Source: Bradyrhizobium roseum
Lineage (GTDB): Bacteria > Pseudomonadota > Alphaproteobacteria > Rhizobiales > Xanthobacteraceae
Reading direction: 5' to 3'
Assembly: GCF_030413175.1 (NCBI RefSeq)
Contig: NZ_CP129212.1
Location: 4,464,001 to 4,528,000, forward strand
Length of the DNA: 64,000 bases
Shown here: in pieces, positions 17,696 through 27,291 of the stretch
Layout of the letters: each line of letters opens with the position of its first letter
Position numbering within the stretch: the stretch's first letter is position 1
Position numbers and translations under genes: made by a program
Notes under the pieces: model-generated
The model's database searches: none
What the model was told of the DNA's origin: nothing
Seen by the model: the letters and a program-made list of their open reading frames with translations, nothing else

Positions 17696-17935
17696 CTATC
17701 CCTTGCCTTGTGCAGGCTGACCCTTGCGGCGAGTCTTTGCAAAGGCTCGGTCGGTTGCCATGAATCGCGCCAGCATTGGCGCGACCAGCTTTGCCGGATC
17801 CGAGATCGACTGCCCGGTTTCACGGGCGAGCATGTCGGTGTAGGCCGCGAGATCGCGATGGACATCGGCCGGCAGATCCACGGTGAGCTTTACCGGCTTG
17901 TCATCGGCGATAGCGCCGAGCTTCAGCTTTCCCAT
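17696..17935 (-). CDS. DUF2274 protein, trbI-linked
   Basis: 79 aa. MGKLKLGAIADDKPVKLTVD followed by LPADVHRDLAAYTDMLARE is a ribbon-helix-helix-like pattern assigned to DUF2274. The gene sits 4 nt after trbI and is the usual last gene of this trb operon type in alphaproteobacterial ICEs and plasmids. A DNA-binding or regulatory role is likely from the fold, but none is proven. The C-terminal tail is basic. Confidence 0.85.
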   Translation of the reverse strand: MGKLKLGAIADDKPVKLTVDLPADVHRDLAAYTDMLARETGQSISDPAKLVAPMLARFMATDRAFAKTRRKGQPAQGKG

Positions 17936-17939
17936 TTTT

Positions 17940-19136
17940 TCAGCCTCTATATGGTTCGAGCACGAGGTCGCGATTGACGATTACCCGCACCGGAAAACCC
18001 GGCCGGATTGTCAGGGTCGGCTGGATGTTGAGATTGCGCCGAACGATCTGTTGACCGGTTTGGTTCAGGGACTCCCCTACCCCACGGCGAAGGGCCTGCA
18101 GAATGGCGCTGTTTCCACTGCCGGCATCCGAGCCGGACCCAAGTTCGGTTCCTACACCAAGCAAAGTCGACAGCAACGCCGCCTTGAACAGCTCGCCCCA
18201 GTGGTGATCGACCTCGTCGTGAAGCCCGGCATAGCCTGCGGTATCGGCACCCGGCTGGCGCTCGAGGACAATCGATCGGCCGTTCGGCAGGATCAGGCGT
18301 GTCCAGACCAGGAGCACGCGCGACTGTCCCTGTGTAATGCGGCTATCGTAGATTCCTATCAGCCGCGCCCCCTGGGGCACCAACAAAGTTTGACCGGACA
18401 GCGTATCAAATAGCGGTTCGGTCACATGCGCCATGATCTGCCCAGGCAGATCGGATCGGATGCCCGTAATAAGGGCCGCCGAAATCACGGACCCCGCCTG
18501 GACGACATAACGCGAGGCTGGCTTCGCCACACGGTCAGGGCTCGTGGTCCGCCGATCAACGGCAGCGCTCACAAAAGCGAGCTTGCGGTCCTGTCCATTC
18601 TGGGCAGACGCCTCATCGGACGGCGCTGCGACATTTGAGGTCGTCTCGGCAGAAGTTGCTGCAGCCGGTGGTCGAACATTCGTTGACGCAAATACCTTGC
18701 TGGTGCGCGCGGCCTCACTTTCCTGACTCATTCGCTGCTGCTCGGGATCGATCCCAAGGGGCCCGGACTGGGCCTGGGCCGCAACAATGGGACGACCAAG
18801 ATCACCCGGCAACGGCGGCCCAAGGCGCGGCACATCGCGCGGAATGCCCGCATAGTCGCGCGGCAGCCCGGCAAGGCCGTCGGCCACATTGTGGTGATCG
18901 ATGCTGTAAAGCTCTTCGGAAGCTGGACCACGCGCGCGATTCTGCTGCAGGGCCCACAGCACGGCTCCGGAAACGAGAACGAGCGCGAGGGCCGTGCCCG
19001 CAGCCAACACCTTACGCGACAGGCGTGTCACGGGCGGACGTTCTGGACGCAGGCGCAGTGAACTGGCTATCTCCGTAGCACTCTTATGCGAGGTAGAACC
19101 AGGACCATCGGCGCCAGTCATTTGCTTATCAGTCAC
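17940..19136 (-). CDS. trbI: TrbI, VirB10-like outer-membrane-core channel protein
   Basis: 398 aa. A short cytoplasmic N-terminus, a single membrane helix (VLAAGTALALVLVSGAVLWA) near residues 44-63, a Pro/Ser/Ala-rich periplasmic linker, then the VirB10 C-terminal domain (VQAGSVISAALITGIRSDLP, VPQGARLIGIYDSRIT, DVHHWGELFKAALLST-like segment and RPGFPVRVIVNRDLVL). TrbI spans both membranes in the conjugation channel. ATGA overlap with trbG. Intact. Confidence 0.96.
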   Translation of the reverse strand: MTDKQMTGADGPGSTSHKSATEIASSLRLRPERPPVTRLSRKVLAAGTALALVLVSGAVLWALQQNRARGPASEELYSIDHHNVADGLAGLPRDYAGIPRDVPRLGPPLPGDLGRPIVAAQAQSGPLGIDPEQQRMSQESEAARTSKVFASTNVRPPAAATSAETTSNVAAPSDEASAQNGQDRKLAFVSAAVDRRTTSPDRVAKPASRYVVQAGSVISAALITGIRSDLPGQIMAHVTEPLFDTLSGQTLLVPQGARLIGIYDSRITQGQSRVLLVWTRLILPNGRSIVLERQPGADTAGYAGLHDEVDHHWGELFKAALLSTLLGVGTELGSGSDAGSGNSAILQALRRGVGESLNQTGQQIVRRNLNIQPTLTIRPGFPVRVIVNRDLVLEPYRG

Positions 19137-20116
19137 GACGGCCTTCCGTCGCTTCTCATGAGCCGGACTTTTTGCTGAGGGTTGCCGCCAAGTCGCAGCT
19201 CTGCCGCGGCAAACAGCCGATCGACGATCAGCACGTTACGATAGGTTCGGTAGTTGACGATCTCGGAACTGCCGTCGGGACCGATGACAAACAGCGGAGG
19301 CATTTCTCCCTGAACGATGCCGGGCGAGAACTCGATATAGACCTTGCGGCCATCGTCATAGACGCCGATCGGCCGCCAAGGCGGATTGTCGCCCTCGAGG
19401 GCGTAGCGATAGCGACGCTCAGAAAATTCAGGAAAAGCTGGCGTCGGGGAAACTGCCCGGGCACGGCCGGACCTGTCCTCGGGATAAAACCAGGCGACCG
19501 ATGGCATATAGTGCTTTTCACGCGAGCGCAGCTCGATGAGATAGGTGCGCCGGTCCGTGTTGACCACGAGGTTGGTCTCAATCGAAGGCCGCGTCGGCTT
19601 GACCATGATGTGGACACGTCTGGTATCGCCGCTTCCGCTTTCGGTGTCGCCAACGACCCAGCGCACGGTGTCGCCAGCCGACACCGGCCCCGAGCCCGTG
19701 AGCTGCTCGCCGGGCTCAAGTGCGATATCGGTGATCTGTCCGGGGCTCGCGTAAATCTGATAAAGGGCGCCGGGACTAAACGGGAACACTTGCACAGCAT
19801 TGAAGTAGCCGGCGCTACGCGGCTCGACGCGCGCAGCGTCATTGGCGGTCTCGATCCGCGCAGCAGGCTCCTTTGCCTCAACGCTTCCCTTCTTGCCTCC
19901 CTTCGCCGGCGTCCAGGACGGCGGAACGTGAAGGGATCGTGGACGATCCTCGGCCAGCGAGGGCGGAGCGGGAAGTGGCGGGATATCGTAGTCGTAGCTG
20001 ATCTGCGGCGGTTTGGAGGCCGCACAGCCGCTGAGTGCAAATACGCAAGCCAACAAAAACGAGCGCATGACGTCGCGTACACTCGGGCTAGCGCATCCAG
20101 GAATCTGCATATTCAC
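19133..20116 (-). CDS. trbG: TrbG, VirB9-like conjugation channel protein
   Basis: 327 aa. A lipoprotein-like leader (MRSFLLACVFALSGC) begins at residue 17. The GTG start at 20116 is supported by GAAGGAG and a GTGA overlap with trbF, while an ATG at 20068 would give a normal-length signal peptide. The VirB9 domain is visible in PGQITDIALEPGEQLTGSGP and GDTVRWVVGD, and in the C-terminal YRTYRNVLIVDRLFAAAELR segment. TrbG partners TrbI in the outer membrane core of the mating channel. Confidence 0.95.
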   Translation of the reverse strand: MNMQIPGCASPSVRDVMRSFLLACVFALSGCAASKPPQISYDYDIPPLPAPPSLAEDRPRSLHVPPSWTPAKGGKKGSVEAKEPAARIETANDAARVEPRSAGYFNAVQVFPFSPGALYQIYASPGQITDIALEPGEQLTGSGPVSAGDTVRWVVGDTESGSGDTRRVHIMVKPTRPSIETNLVVNTDRRTYLIELRSREKHYMPSVAWFYPEDRSGRARAVSPTPAFPEFSERRYRYALEGDNPPWRPIGVYDDGRKVYIEFSPGIVQGEMPPLFVIGPDGSSEIVNYRTYRNVLIVDRLFAAAELRLGGNPQQKVRLMRSDGRPS

Positions 20117-20799
20117 TGCCCAAGCTCCTTCGACCAGTTGATGGCGTTGACATAGACCCCGAGAGGATTTTTGCGCAGACGATCAGCATCGCGCGGAGTT
20201 TCGATCACGATCGTGAGGATGGCGGTCCAGCGCTCGGTGGCGGTAAGCTGCCCATTGTCGTAGCGGCGCTCGATCCAGGCGACCCGAAAGCTTTCCGGCG
20301 AGGCACGAATGACGCTGGATATTTCCACTGCGATCTGCAGCTTGCCGAGTTTGGCAAAGGGATCGTTGACGCGGGCGTGGTCATTGAGGGCGGCGGCGCC
20401 GCGATCGGTCGTAAAGTCGTAGGCGCGCAGCCAGTCCTGACGCAGCACGATGGCATCAGCCGACAGCCCGCGAACATTCTCGATGAAGCGTGCCAAATGA
20501 AAGGCAATCTGCGGATCGGTTGGCTGATAGAAGGGATTGGCTGGGCTAACCGCCTCTGCCTGGCCGAGACGATCGACCTCAATGACCCAGGGCGTAATGC
20601 TGCCTTGAGTCGACTGCCAGACAAGACCGGATGCGAGCCCCGTCGACAGGATCAGCGAACCGAATGCCATCAACCGCCAGTTCTTCGCCTGCACCCGCGC
20701 CGAGCCGATGCGCTCGTCCCACACTTGCGCCGCTTTCTGATAGGGCGTTACGGGCGCAGGCGTGCGGCCATAGTGAACGGATGGTCGTTTGAACATCAC
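20113..20799 (-). CDS. trbF: TrbF, VirB8-like inner-membrane channel protein
   Basis: 228 aa. A cytoplasmic start with TPYQKAAQVWDERIGSARVQ, one membrane helix (LMAFGSLILSTGLASGLVW) near residues 44-62, and a VirB8 periplasmic domain with FHLARFIENVRGLSADAIV and RYDNGQLTATERWTAILTI. It nucleates the inner part of the mating apparatus. Four-nucleotide overlaps with trbL before it and trbG after it indicate translational coupling. Confidence 0.95.
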   Translation of the reverse strand: MMFKRPSVHYGRTPAPVTPYQKAAQVWDERIGSARVQAKNWRLMAFGSLILSTGLASGLVWQSTQGSITPWVIEVDRLGQAEAVSPANPFYQPTDPQIAFHLARFIENVRGLSADAIVLRQDWLRAYDFTTDRGAAALNDHARVNDPFAKLGKLQIAVEISSVIRASPESFRVAWIERRYDNGQLTATERWTAILTIVIETPRDADRLRKNPLGVYVNAINWSKELGQ

Positions 20800-22052
20800 T
20801 TCCCTCCTTCGGAGAGATCGACGGAGGCGCCTCCTCCACCATGGTCGGCAGTGCGAACGACGTTGGTAGCGGCCGACGCCCCCTGACCCATTGTCTGCAT
20901 CCGCTTCAAGCGTCTGGCCGAACTGGACTGACTGTCCGGAGGTGAGGAACTTGCCGGTGGCTGAGCTGCGCCAGTTTCACCGGCTGGAGTGCCACCAGTT
21001 GAAGCCGAGCCGCTTGCAGCCGCGGCGCGACGAAGCGGGCTCGTCATCGCGGATGCGGCGGCACCCGCGACGCCGGACAAACCATCCGCCCGAAACGCTC
21101 CGCTCGCACTACCCGCTAGCGCCGCAGTCCCGCGCGCCGCGCCGGCGAGTGCACCGAGGCTTCCGGCAGCGAGGCCCGCTCCGGCCACCACGACCCCGCC
21201 GGCAGCTAACCCCGTGCCTGCGGCGGCTCCGGCGCCAAGTTGCGGACCGCCGGACACGATGCCATTGGCGATGCCGGGCCCAAAGATTCCGAGGCCCAGC
21301 AGCGCTAACGCGGCGAGCACCAGGGCCATGGCATCTTCAATGCCGACCTGTGCGCCGGCCGAGCTAACGGTAAATTGTGAGAACAACGACGAGCCGATGC
21401 CGACGATGGCGGCGAGCACCATGACTTTGACGCCGGACGAGATGACGTTGCCGAGCACGCGTTCGGCGGCGAAGGCCGTCTTGCCGAACAGACCGAACGG
21501 AATCAGGATGAAGCCCGCGAGGGTCGTCAGCTTGAACTCAATCAGGGTGACAAAGAGCTGGATTGCGAGGATGAAGAAGGCGAGCAGCACGATCACCCAG
21601 GCAAACAGCAGCACCGCGATCTGAACGAAGTTCTCAAAGAAGCTGACATAGCCCATCAATCCCGAGATCGACTCCAGGATCGGCCGCCCCGCATCGATAC
21701 CGACCTGCGCGATCCGCCCCGGACGCAAGAAATCCGCCGACGATAGCGCAGTGCCTGAGGCCTTGAGGCCAAGACCGGCAAAGCTCTCAAAAACGATGCG
21801 TGCGAGATTGTTCCAGTTGCCGATCAGGTAAGCGAACACGCCGACAAAGATCGTCTTCCTCACGAGGCGAGCGATGATGTCTTCATCGGTACCCCAGGCC
21901 CAGAACAGAGCGGCGAGCGTGACATCTATCGCGGCGAGCGTGGTTGCGAGGAAGGCGACTTCGTTACCAAGCAGGCCGAAGCCGCTGTCGATATAGCGGG
22001 TGAACGTTTCCAGAAATCGGTCGATGACGCCGGTGCCACCCATTGGAATCAC
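20796..22052 (-). CDS. trbL: TrbL, VirB6-like polytopic channel protein
   Basis: 418 aa. An N-terminal hydrophilic segment (GVIDRFLETFTRYIDSGFGL) is followed by six or so membrane helices, including WAWGTDEDIIARLVRKTIFV and the SAGAQVGIEDAMALVLAALA region. A Gly/Ala-rich, then Ser/Pro-rich cytoplasmic tail comes after residue 290, ending SVDLSEGGK. This VirB6 layout and position between trbK and trbF are standard. Overlaps both neighbours by 4 nt. Confidence 0.95.
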   Translation of the reverse strand: MIPMGGTGVIDRFLETFTRYIDSGFGLLGNEVAFLATTLAAIDVTLAALFWAWGTDEDIIARLVRKTIFVGVFAYLIGNWNNLARIVFESFAGLGLKASGTALSSADFLRPGRIAQVGIDAGRPILESISGLMGYVSFFENFVQIAVLLFAWVIVLLAFFILAIQLFVTLIEFKLTTLAGFILIPFGLFGKTAFAAERVLGNVISSGVKVMVLAAIVGIGSSLFSQFTVSSAGAQVGIEDAMALVLAALALLGLGIFGPGIANGIVSGGPQLGAGAAAGTGLAAGGVVVAGAGLAAGSLGALAGAARGTAALAGSASGAFRADGLSGVAGAAASAMTSPLRRAAAASGSASTGGTPAGETGAAQPPASSSPPDSQSSSARRLKRMQTMGQGASAATNVVRTADHGGGGASVDLSEGGK

Positions 22053-22432
22053 TCGCGTTCGGGTGTTGCAGCGGGCGGCCAGCCCTGGGGGAGACGATCA
22101 GGATGCTTGGGCTGCGCCAACATCGGTGTCGGGCTGCCTGGTTGAGCATCGGCGGAAGTAGCGCCCGGTGTTTTCTTTGATCCGAGGAAGCGACGGCGGT
22201 TCTCCGCCCAGATCAGACGGCACGCCTGCAGTTCTGCCACCTGCTCGGAGGTGACCTTCCGGCAGCGTTCGAGTTCGCTGCCAAGCGGACTGGTTGCCCG
22301 GGATGCCCAGGATGCCGCTGGTGGACCGTCACTGTCGTCGCGAAGCTGGATTGCGCAGGCTGCGACGAGGATGGGGACGGCAGCCGCTGTCGTCACAAGC
22401 ATCACCCGCTTAAGTCCATCACGTCCGCTCAT
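22049..22432 (-). CDS. trbK: TrbK-alt, putative entry-exclusion protein
   Basis: 127 aa. A leader helix (KRVMLVTTAAAVPILVAACA) ends with a possible lipobox VAAC. The small core ERCRKVTSEQVAELQACRLIWAENRRRFLG is the conserved part of the alternative TrbK family, with two cysteines. A Pro-rich tail follows. TrbK proteins limit redundant transfer into a cell already carrying the element. Assigned from position between trbJ and trbL plus the Cys-containing core. Confidence 0.85.
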   Translation of the reverse strand: MSGRDGLKRVMLVTTAAAVPILVAACAIQLRDDSDGPPAASWASRATSPLGSELERCRKVTSEQVAELQACRLIWAENRRRFLGSKKTPGATSADAQPGSPTPMLAQPKHPDRLPQGWPPAATPERE

Positions 22433-23166
22433 TGGTGAAACATCCGCACGCTTGAAGGCTGATAGCCCCGACCGGGTGCGAGAAAGCGACGAAGCTGCTC
22501 CCTGCCCTGGTCCTGGGCGACGGTGCGCTGTGCGGTCTCGAGGCTTTGTGCCCGTCCCTGCGCGACAACTGCTGCCGTAAGGTCGGCGAGCTGCTGCGCC
22601 TGCAGACCAAGGAGCTGATTGCCGGCCTGACTGGCCTGCAGCGCGCCGGTAGCGCTTTGGCTTGAGCTGATGAGAGCCGACATCTCTTTGCGGTGAGTGT
22701 CCAGATTCCCGACCACGGTCGCCTGAACGCGCAACGCATCCTGCAGGCCGGCCACAGAATTCTGCCAGCGCGTCTGCGCATTCGCGATCAACGCTAGATC
22801 TGACTCGTTCGTCGAGGCCGGCGCATAGGTCGTCGAGAACGCTCGATCGACCTGCTTGATATCGTAGGCAATGCGCTGGGCCTGACCGAGCAGCGCTTGG
22901 GTTCGCTGGATCGACTGATCGAGCTGCTGCAGCGAGGAATACGGCAGGCTGGCGAGATTTCTGGCCTGGTTGATCAGCATCTGCGCCTGGTTGTGCAGCG
23001 AGGTGATCTGGTTGTTGATCTGCTGCAGCTCCCGCGCGGCCGTGAGCACGCTCTGCGCATAGTTGTTGGGATCAAATACGATCAGTTGCGCCGAGGTGGA
23101 CGAAACTGCGCATGCGGCGGCAATGGCGAGCGCACCCACCGCTGAGAGGTGACGGCGACGCTTCAT
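22429..23166 (-). CDS. trbJ: TrbJ, VirB5-like pilus-tip/channel protein
   Basis: 245 aa. A signal peptide (VGALAIAAACAVSSTSA) is followed by VFDPNNYAQSVLTAARELQQ and long helical, Gln-rich repeats (INNQITSLHNQAQMLINQAR), typical of TrbJ. The ATG at 23166 overlaps the trbE stop (ATGA); a longer frame would run into trbE. VirB5-like proteins sit at the pilus tip or channel and aid contact between mating cells. Confidence 0.94.
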   Translation of the reverse strand: MKRRRHLSAVGALAIAAACAVSSTSAQLIVFDPNNYAQSVLTAARELQQINNQITSLHNQAQMLINQARNLASLPYSSLQQLDQSIQRTQALLGQAQRIAYDIKQVDRAFSTTYAPASTNESDLALIANAQTRWQNSVAGLQDALRVQATVVGNLDTHRKEMSALISSSQSATGALQASQAGNQLLGLQAQQLADLTAAVVAQGRAQSLETAQRTVAQDQGREQLRRFLAPGRGYQPSSVRMFHQ

Positions 23167-25604
23167 GATAAGCCTTCCTGCTTGATAAGACCGGGAATGA
23201 GATCGGCAGCCCAACCCAGCCCACGCGCGTTGAGCCAGCCGGTGACAAAACCGTCACGGCCGTGTTCGGCGAGCACTCGCTCGATCATTGCCTGATCTGA
23301 CTTCGAAGAAGCCGCCGTGAAGGCGAGCGCGAACTCTTCAAGACCGAGCTCAAACAGGCGATTGCCGCGTCGGGATTGGCAGTAGTAGTCACGCTTGGGC
23401 GTGGCGCGCGCCAGGATCTCGATCTGCCGGTCGTTGAGGCCGAAGCGCCGATAGATAGCCGAGATCTGCGGCTCGATAGCTCGCTCATTCGGAAGGAGTA
23501 GCCGCGTTGGGCAACTCTCGATAATGGCGGGCGCAATCGCGGAGCCGTCGATATCCGAGAGCGACTGCGTGGCGAAGACGACGGAGGCATTCTTCTTGCG
23601 GAGCGTCTTCAGCCATTCGCGCACCTGGCCGGCAAACCCTTCGTCATCGAGCGCGAGCCAACCTTCGTCGATAATGAGGAGCGTTGGCCTGCCGTCGAGC
23701 TGGCCCTCAATTCGGTGATAGAGATAGGACAGGACGGCCGGCGCGGCGCCGGTGCCGATCAGCCCCTCGGTTTCGAACACCTGAACCGAACTTATTCCAA
23801 GCCGTTCGGTCTCGGCATCGAGCAAGCGCCCAAAGGGGCCGCCGAGGCAGTAGGGTTGGAGGGCCCTTTTCAGGCTCTGCGACTGCAGCAGCACGGACAG
23901 ACCGGTCAGCGTTCGTTCGCCAATAGGCGCCGAGGCCAGCGAGGACAGCGCCGACCAAAGATGTTCCTTGGCTTCTGGCGTCGTGTCGATCTTTTCGCGG
24001 GCGAGGATGGCTGCGATCCATTCCGCCGCCCAGCCACGCTCCGCCGCATCGTCAATCATGGCTAGCGGCTGCAAGGCGACTGGATCGGAGGCGTTGTCGG
24101 ACAGCGCACCGCCGAGATCGTGCCAATCGCCCTTCATGGCGAGAGCTGCGGCCCGGATAGACCCGCCGAAGTCGAAGGCAAAGATCTGGGAGGTTGGATA
24201 CCGGCGGAACTGCAGCGCCATCAGCGCGAGCAGAACGGATTTGCCGGCACCGGTCGGACCGACTACCAGCGTATGTCCGACGTCCCCGACATGGAGGGAG
24301 AAACGAAACGGCGTTGATCCTTCCGTCCTGGCGAAGAACAGCGGCGGCGCGCCGAGATGAGTGTCCCTCGCCGGCCCTGCCCAAACCGCGGACAACGGTA
24401 TCATATGGGCCATGTTCAGGGTCGAAACCGGAGGCTGGCGAACGTTCGCATAGACGTGGCCGGGCAACGAGCCCAGCCAGGCATCAACGGCGTTGACGGC
24501 CTCTACCATGCAGGTGAAGTCGCGTCCCTGAATGACCTTCTCGACCAAGCGCAACCGTTCGTCCGCGACGCGCGGATTCTCGTCCCAGACCGTGATCGTG
24601 GCAGTGACAAACGCCTCTCCGATCAGATCGGAGCCGAGCTCCTGCAACGCGGCGTCGGCATCGATAGCCTTGTTGCTGGCGTCGGTATCGATGAGAGACG
24701 AAGCCTCATTGGTCATCACCTCCTTCAGGATTGCGGCAACGGATTTCCGTTTGGCGAACCATTGCCGCCGAATCCTTGTCAGGAGTTTCGTTGCATCCGC
24801 CTTGTCGAGCATGATCGCCCGGGTCGACCACCGATAAGGGAAGGCAAGCCGGTTGAGATCGTCCAGGATCCCCGGCGTGGTTGCCGTCGGGAACCCAACA
24901 ATCGTGAGCACCCGCAGGTGTTGGTCGCCCAGCATCGGCTCGAGCCCACCCGTCAGGGGCTGGTCCGCCAACAGCGCATCGAGATACATCGGAATCTCGG
25001 GAACGCGGACGCGATGTAGCTTGGTCGAGACGCAAGCATGCAGGTAGGTCAGGGTCTCGCCGTCATCGAGCCATCGGCACTCCGGCATAAACCCCTCGAC
25101 CAGTTGCAGCACGCGGTCGGTCCGATCGACAAAGCCGCGCAATACCTCATGGGCGCCGGCAGACTGCCCGCGCTCCCGCCCCTCAAAAAGGAGACGCTCG
25201 GCCCGCGCCGCATCCTCCGCCGGCGGCAGATACAGGAAGCTGAGGAAATAGGCTGACTCGTAGTGAGCTCCCTCTTCCTCGAATTGGGCCCGGCGCTCGG
25301 CATCGACCAGCGCCGATGCCACATCCGGACAACTGCTTGGTGGATAGGCATTCGATGAATACCTCTGCGCTTCAACAAACACCGCCCAGCCGGATCCGAG
25401 GCGCCTCAAGGCGTTATTGAGGCGGCCGGCAACCGCAACAAGTTCTGCTGGAACAGAGGAATCAAGATCGGGCCCGCGAAAGCGCGCGGTCCTCTGAAAC
25501 GATCCGTCCTTGTTGAGGACGATGCCTTCGCCGACCAGTGCGGCCCATGGCAGGAAATCCGCAAGACGCGTGGTGGAATGGCGGTATTCGGCAAGGTTAA
25601 TCAT
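23163..25604 (-). CDS. trbE: TrbE, VirB4-like conjugation ATPase
   Basis: 813 aa. The N-terminal CagE/TrbE domain begins MINLAEYRHSTTRLADFLPW. The C-terminal ATPase has Walker A VGPTGAGKS near residue 450 and Walker B LLIIDEGW followed by LKTLRKKNASVVFATQSLSD near residue 660. This is the largest motor of the mating channel, powering pilus and channel assembly. It starts 6 nt after trbD and overlaps trbJ by 4 nt. Full length. Confidence 0.97.
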   Translation of the reverse strand: MINLAEYRHSTTRLADFLPWAALVGEGIVLNKDGSFQRTARFRGPDLDSSVPAELVAVAGRLNNALRRLGSGWAVFVEAQRYSSNAYPPSSCPDVASALVDAERRAQFEEEGAHYESAYFLSFLYLPPAEDAARAERLLFEGRERGQSAGAHEVLRGFVDRTDRVLQLVEGFMPECRWLDDGETLTYLHACVSTKLHRVRVPEIPMYLDALLADQPLTGGLEPMLGDQHLRVLTIVGFPTATTPGILDDLNRLAFPYRWSTRAIMLDKADATKLLTRIRRQWFAKRKSVAAILKEVMTNEASSLIDTDASNKAIDADAALQELGSDLIGEAFVTATITVWDENPRVADERLRLVEKVIQGRDFTCMVEAVNAVDAWLGSLPGHVYANVRQPPVSTLNMAHMIPLSAVWAGPARDTHLGAPPLFFARTEGSTPFRFSLHVGDVGHTLVVGPTGAGKSVLLALMALQFRRYPTSQIFAFDFGGSIRAAALAMKGDWHDLGGALSDNASDPVALQPLAMIDDAAERGWAAEWIAAILAREKIDTTPEAKEHLWSALSSLASAPIGERTLTGLSVLLQSQSLKRALQPYCLGGPFGRLLDAETERLGISSVQVFETEGLIGTGAAPAVLSYLYHRIEGQLDGRPTLLIIDEGWLALDDEGFAGQVREWLKTLRKKNASVVFATQSLSDIDGSAIAPAIIESCPTRLLLPNERAIEPQISAIYRRFGLNDRQIEILARATPKRDYYCQSRRGNRLFELGLEEFALAFTAASSKSDQAMIERVLAEHGRDGFVTGWLNARGLGWAADLIPGLIKQEGLS

Positions 25605-25610
25605 TGGTGC

Positions 25611-25874
25611 TCACACATTCAGATGGGTTGGGATGCGCAGATGGCGTCTTGCGGTCTCGACAAAGAGCGGATCGCGCTTCGCGGCCCAGACGGCAGCAGC
25701 ATGACCGAGCGCCCAGATCAGGAGGCCTGCGATCCACAGCCGCAGGCCGAGGCCGAGCGCTGCGGCAACGGTGCCGTTGACGATGGCGATCGCACGCGGC
25801 GCGCCGCCGAGCAGGATCGGTTCGGTCAGCGCGCGGTGCACCGGAATTGCAAAACCTTCAACCGGCCCGTCCAT
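25611..25874 (-). CDS. trbD: TrbD, VirB3-like membrane protein
   Basis: 87 aa. The start GFAIPVHRALTEPILLGGAP is the VirB3/TrbD signature, followed by two closely spaced hydrophobic helices and the tail FVETARRHLRIPTHLNV. It anchors VirB4/TrbE at the inner membrane. ATGA overlap with trbC. Normal length. Confidence 0.94.
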   Translation of the reverse strand: MDGPVEGFAIPVHRALTEPILLGGAPRAIAIVNGTVAAALGLGLRLWIAGLLIWALGHAAAVWAAKRDPLFVETARRHLRIPTHLNV

Positions 25875-26197
25875 CAGATCAGCACTCCGCCGCCGAATGA
25901 GAAAAATGCCAGGAAGAAGCTCGAGGCTGCGAACGCGATCGACAGACCGAACACGATCTGGATCAGGCGCCGAAAGCCGCCCGAAGTGTCGCCGAAGGCG
26001 AGCGTAAGGCCCGTGACGATGATGATGATCACGGCCAGAATCTTGGCGACGGGCCCCTCGACCGACTGCAGGATCTGGTTAAGCGGCTGCTCCCACGGCA
26101 TGTTGGAGCCGGCGGCCTCTGCAGTGGGCGGGATCGCCACGGAGCTGAGAGCTATTGCAACAGCTATCATTCCGCTTCTCAATGTGACGCCGTTCAT
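25874..26197 (-). CDS. trbC: TrbC, VirB2-like conjugative pilin
   Basis: 107 aa. A signal peptide (IAVAIALSSVAIPPTAEAA) precedes the mature pilin with two membrane helices (VAKILAVIIIIVTGLTLAFG and QIVFGLSIAFAASSFFLAFF) joined by GDTSGGFRRLI. The ATG at 26197 overlaps the trbB stop (ATGA). The longer upstream frame reads through trbB in another frame and is rejected. In IncP-type systems TrbC is cyclised by TraF-like peptidases; a traF gene lies at 42270 in this window. Confidence 0.94.
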   Translation of the reverse strand: MNGVTLRSGMIAVAIALSSVAIPPTAEAAGSNMPWEQPLNQILQSVEGPVAKILAVIIIIVTGLTLAFGDTSGGFRRLIQIVFGLSIAFAASSFFLAFFSFGGGVLI

Positions 26198-27162
26198 GAT
26201 GGGTCTCCTGCGGGTGAAATGAGGTAGTCGCCCTCGGCCGTCAGGCCATCGACGCGCACGAGTTCCGTCAGCCGTCGGTCCGCACCGCGGCCGGAGAGAA
26301 CGGCAATCACACCGATGGTGTCCGCGATCAGCGCCCGCGGCACGGTGATGACGGCTTCCTGGATAAGCTGTTCGAGGCGGTGAAGGGCGCCAAGCGCCGT
26401 GCCGGCATGAATGGTGCCGACGCCACCGGGATGGCCGGTGCCCCAAGCCTTGAGAAGGTCGAGCGCCTCGGCCCCTCGCACCTCACCGATCGGGATTCGG
26501 TCCGGGCGTAGCCGGAGTGAGGAGCGCACGAGGTCGGACAGCGAGGCGACACCATCCTTGGTGCGCAGCGCCACAAGGTTAGCCGACTTGCATTGGAGTT
26601 CGCGCGTATCCTCGATCAGCACAACGCGATCTGCAGTTTTTGCAATCTCGGCCAGCAGGGCATTGGTCAGCGTGGTCTTGCCGGTCGAAGTACCGCCGGC
26701 CACGAGGATGTTTTGACGGTCCCGGACAGCGTTCCGCAGCCCTTCAGCCTGAGCGGCTGTCAGGATGCCGGCGGCGACATAGTCGTCGAGCGTGAAGACG
26801 GCCACCGCCGGCTTGCGAATGGCAAAGGCTGGAGCGGTCACCACCGGCGGCAGCAGCCCCTCGAACCGCTCTCCCGTCTCGGGCAACTCGGCCGAGACGC
26901 GTGGCCGCGCGGCGTGAACCTCAGCGCCGACGTGATGGGCAACGAGCCGCACGATGCGCTCGCCGTCGGCTGCGGCGAGACGCTCGCCGGTATCTGTCAT
27001 GCCCCCCGACAACCGATCGACCCAGAGCCGGCCATCGGGATTGAGCATGACCTCGACGATCCCAGCGTCTTCGAGCCAGGCCGCTATCGCCGGTCCGAGC
27101 GCGGTGCGCAACATGCGTGCACCACGCGAGGCCGCCTCGGACTGAAAGGAATGAACTGCCAC
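26194..27162 (-). CDS. trbB: TrbB, VirB11-like conjugation ATPase
   Basis: 322 aa. Walker [10 protein letters not shown] lies near residue 155, the Asp box [11 protein letters not shown] and Walker B-like segment [20 protein letters not shown] follow, then the His box [14 protein letters not shown]. The hexameric ATPase powers the channel with TrbE. First gene of the trb block, preceded by a 129-bp gap after the ribbon-helix-helix gene, where a promoter could lie, though I see no clear -35/-10. Confidence 0.96.
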   Translation of the reverse strand: MAVHSFQSEAASRGARMLRTALGPAIAAWLEDAGIVEVMLNPDGRLWVDRLSGGMTDTGERLAAADGERIVRLVAHHVGAEVHAARPRVSAELPETGERFEGLLPPVVTAPAFAIRKPAVAVFTLDDYVAAGILTAAQAEGLRNAVRDRQNILVAGGTSTGKTTLTNALLAEIAKTADRVVLIEDTRELQCKSANLVALRTKDGVASLSDLVRSSLRLRPDRIPIGEVRGAEALDLLKAWGTGHPGGVGTIHAGTALGALHRLEQLIQEAVITVPRALIADTIGVIAVLSGRGADRRLTELVRVDGLTAEGDYLISPAGDPS

Positions 27163-27291
27163 GCTTGCCCCCGAGGTCGCCGAGATATGAGCTCGGCGGT
27201 GGGGATCAGTAGAAAAGGCAGGTTACGCGCTCGTGCAACAAGCTCATATCAGTCGGTGTGCCGTGGCGTAGCAAAAGAAAGAATGGCGGAA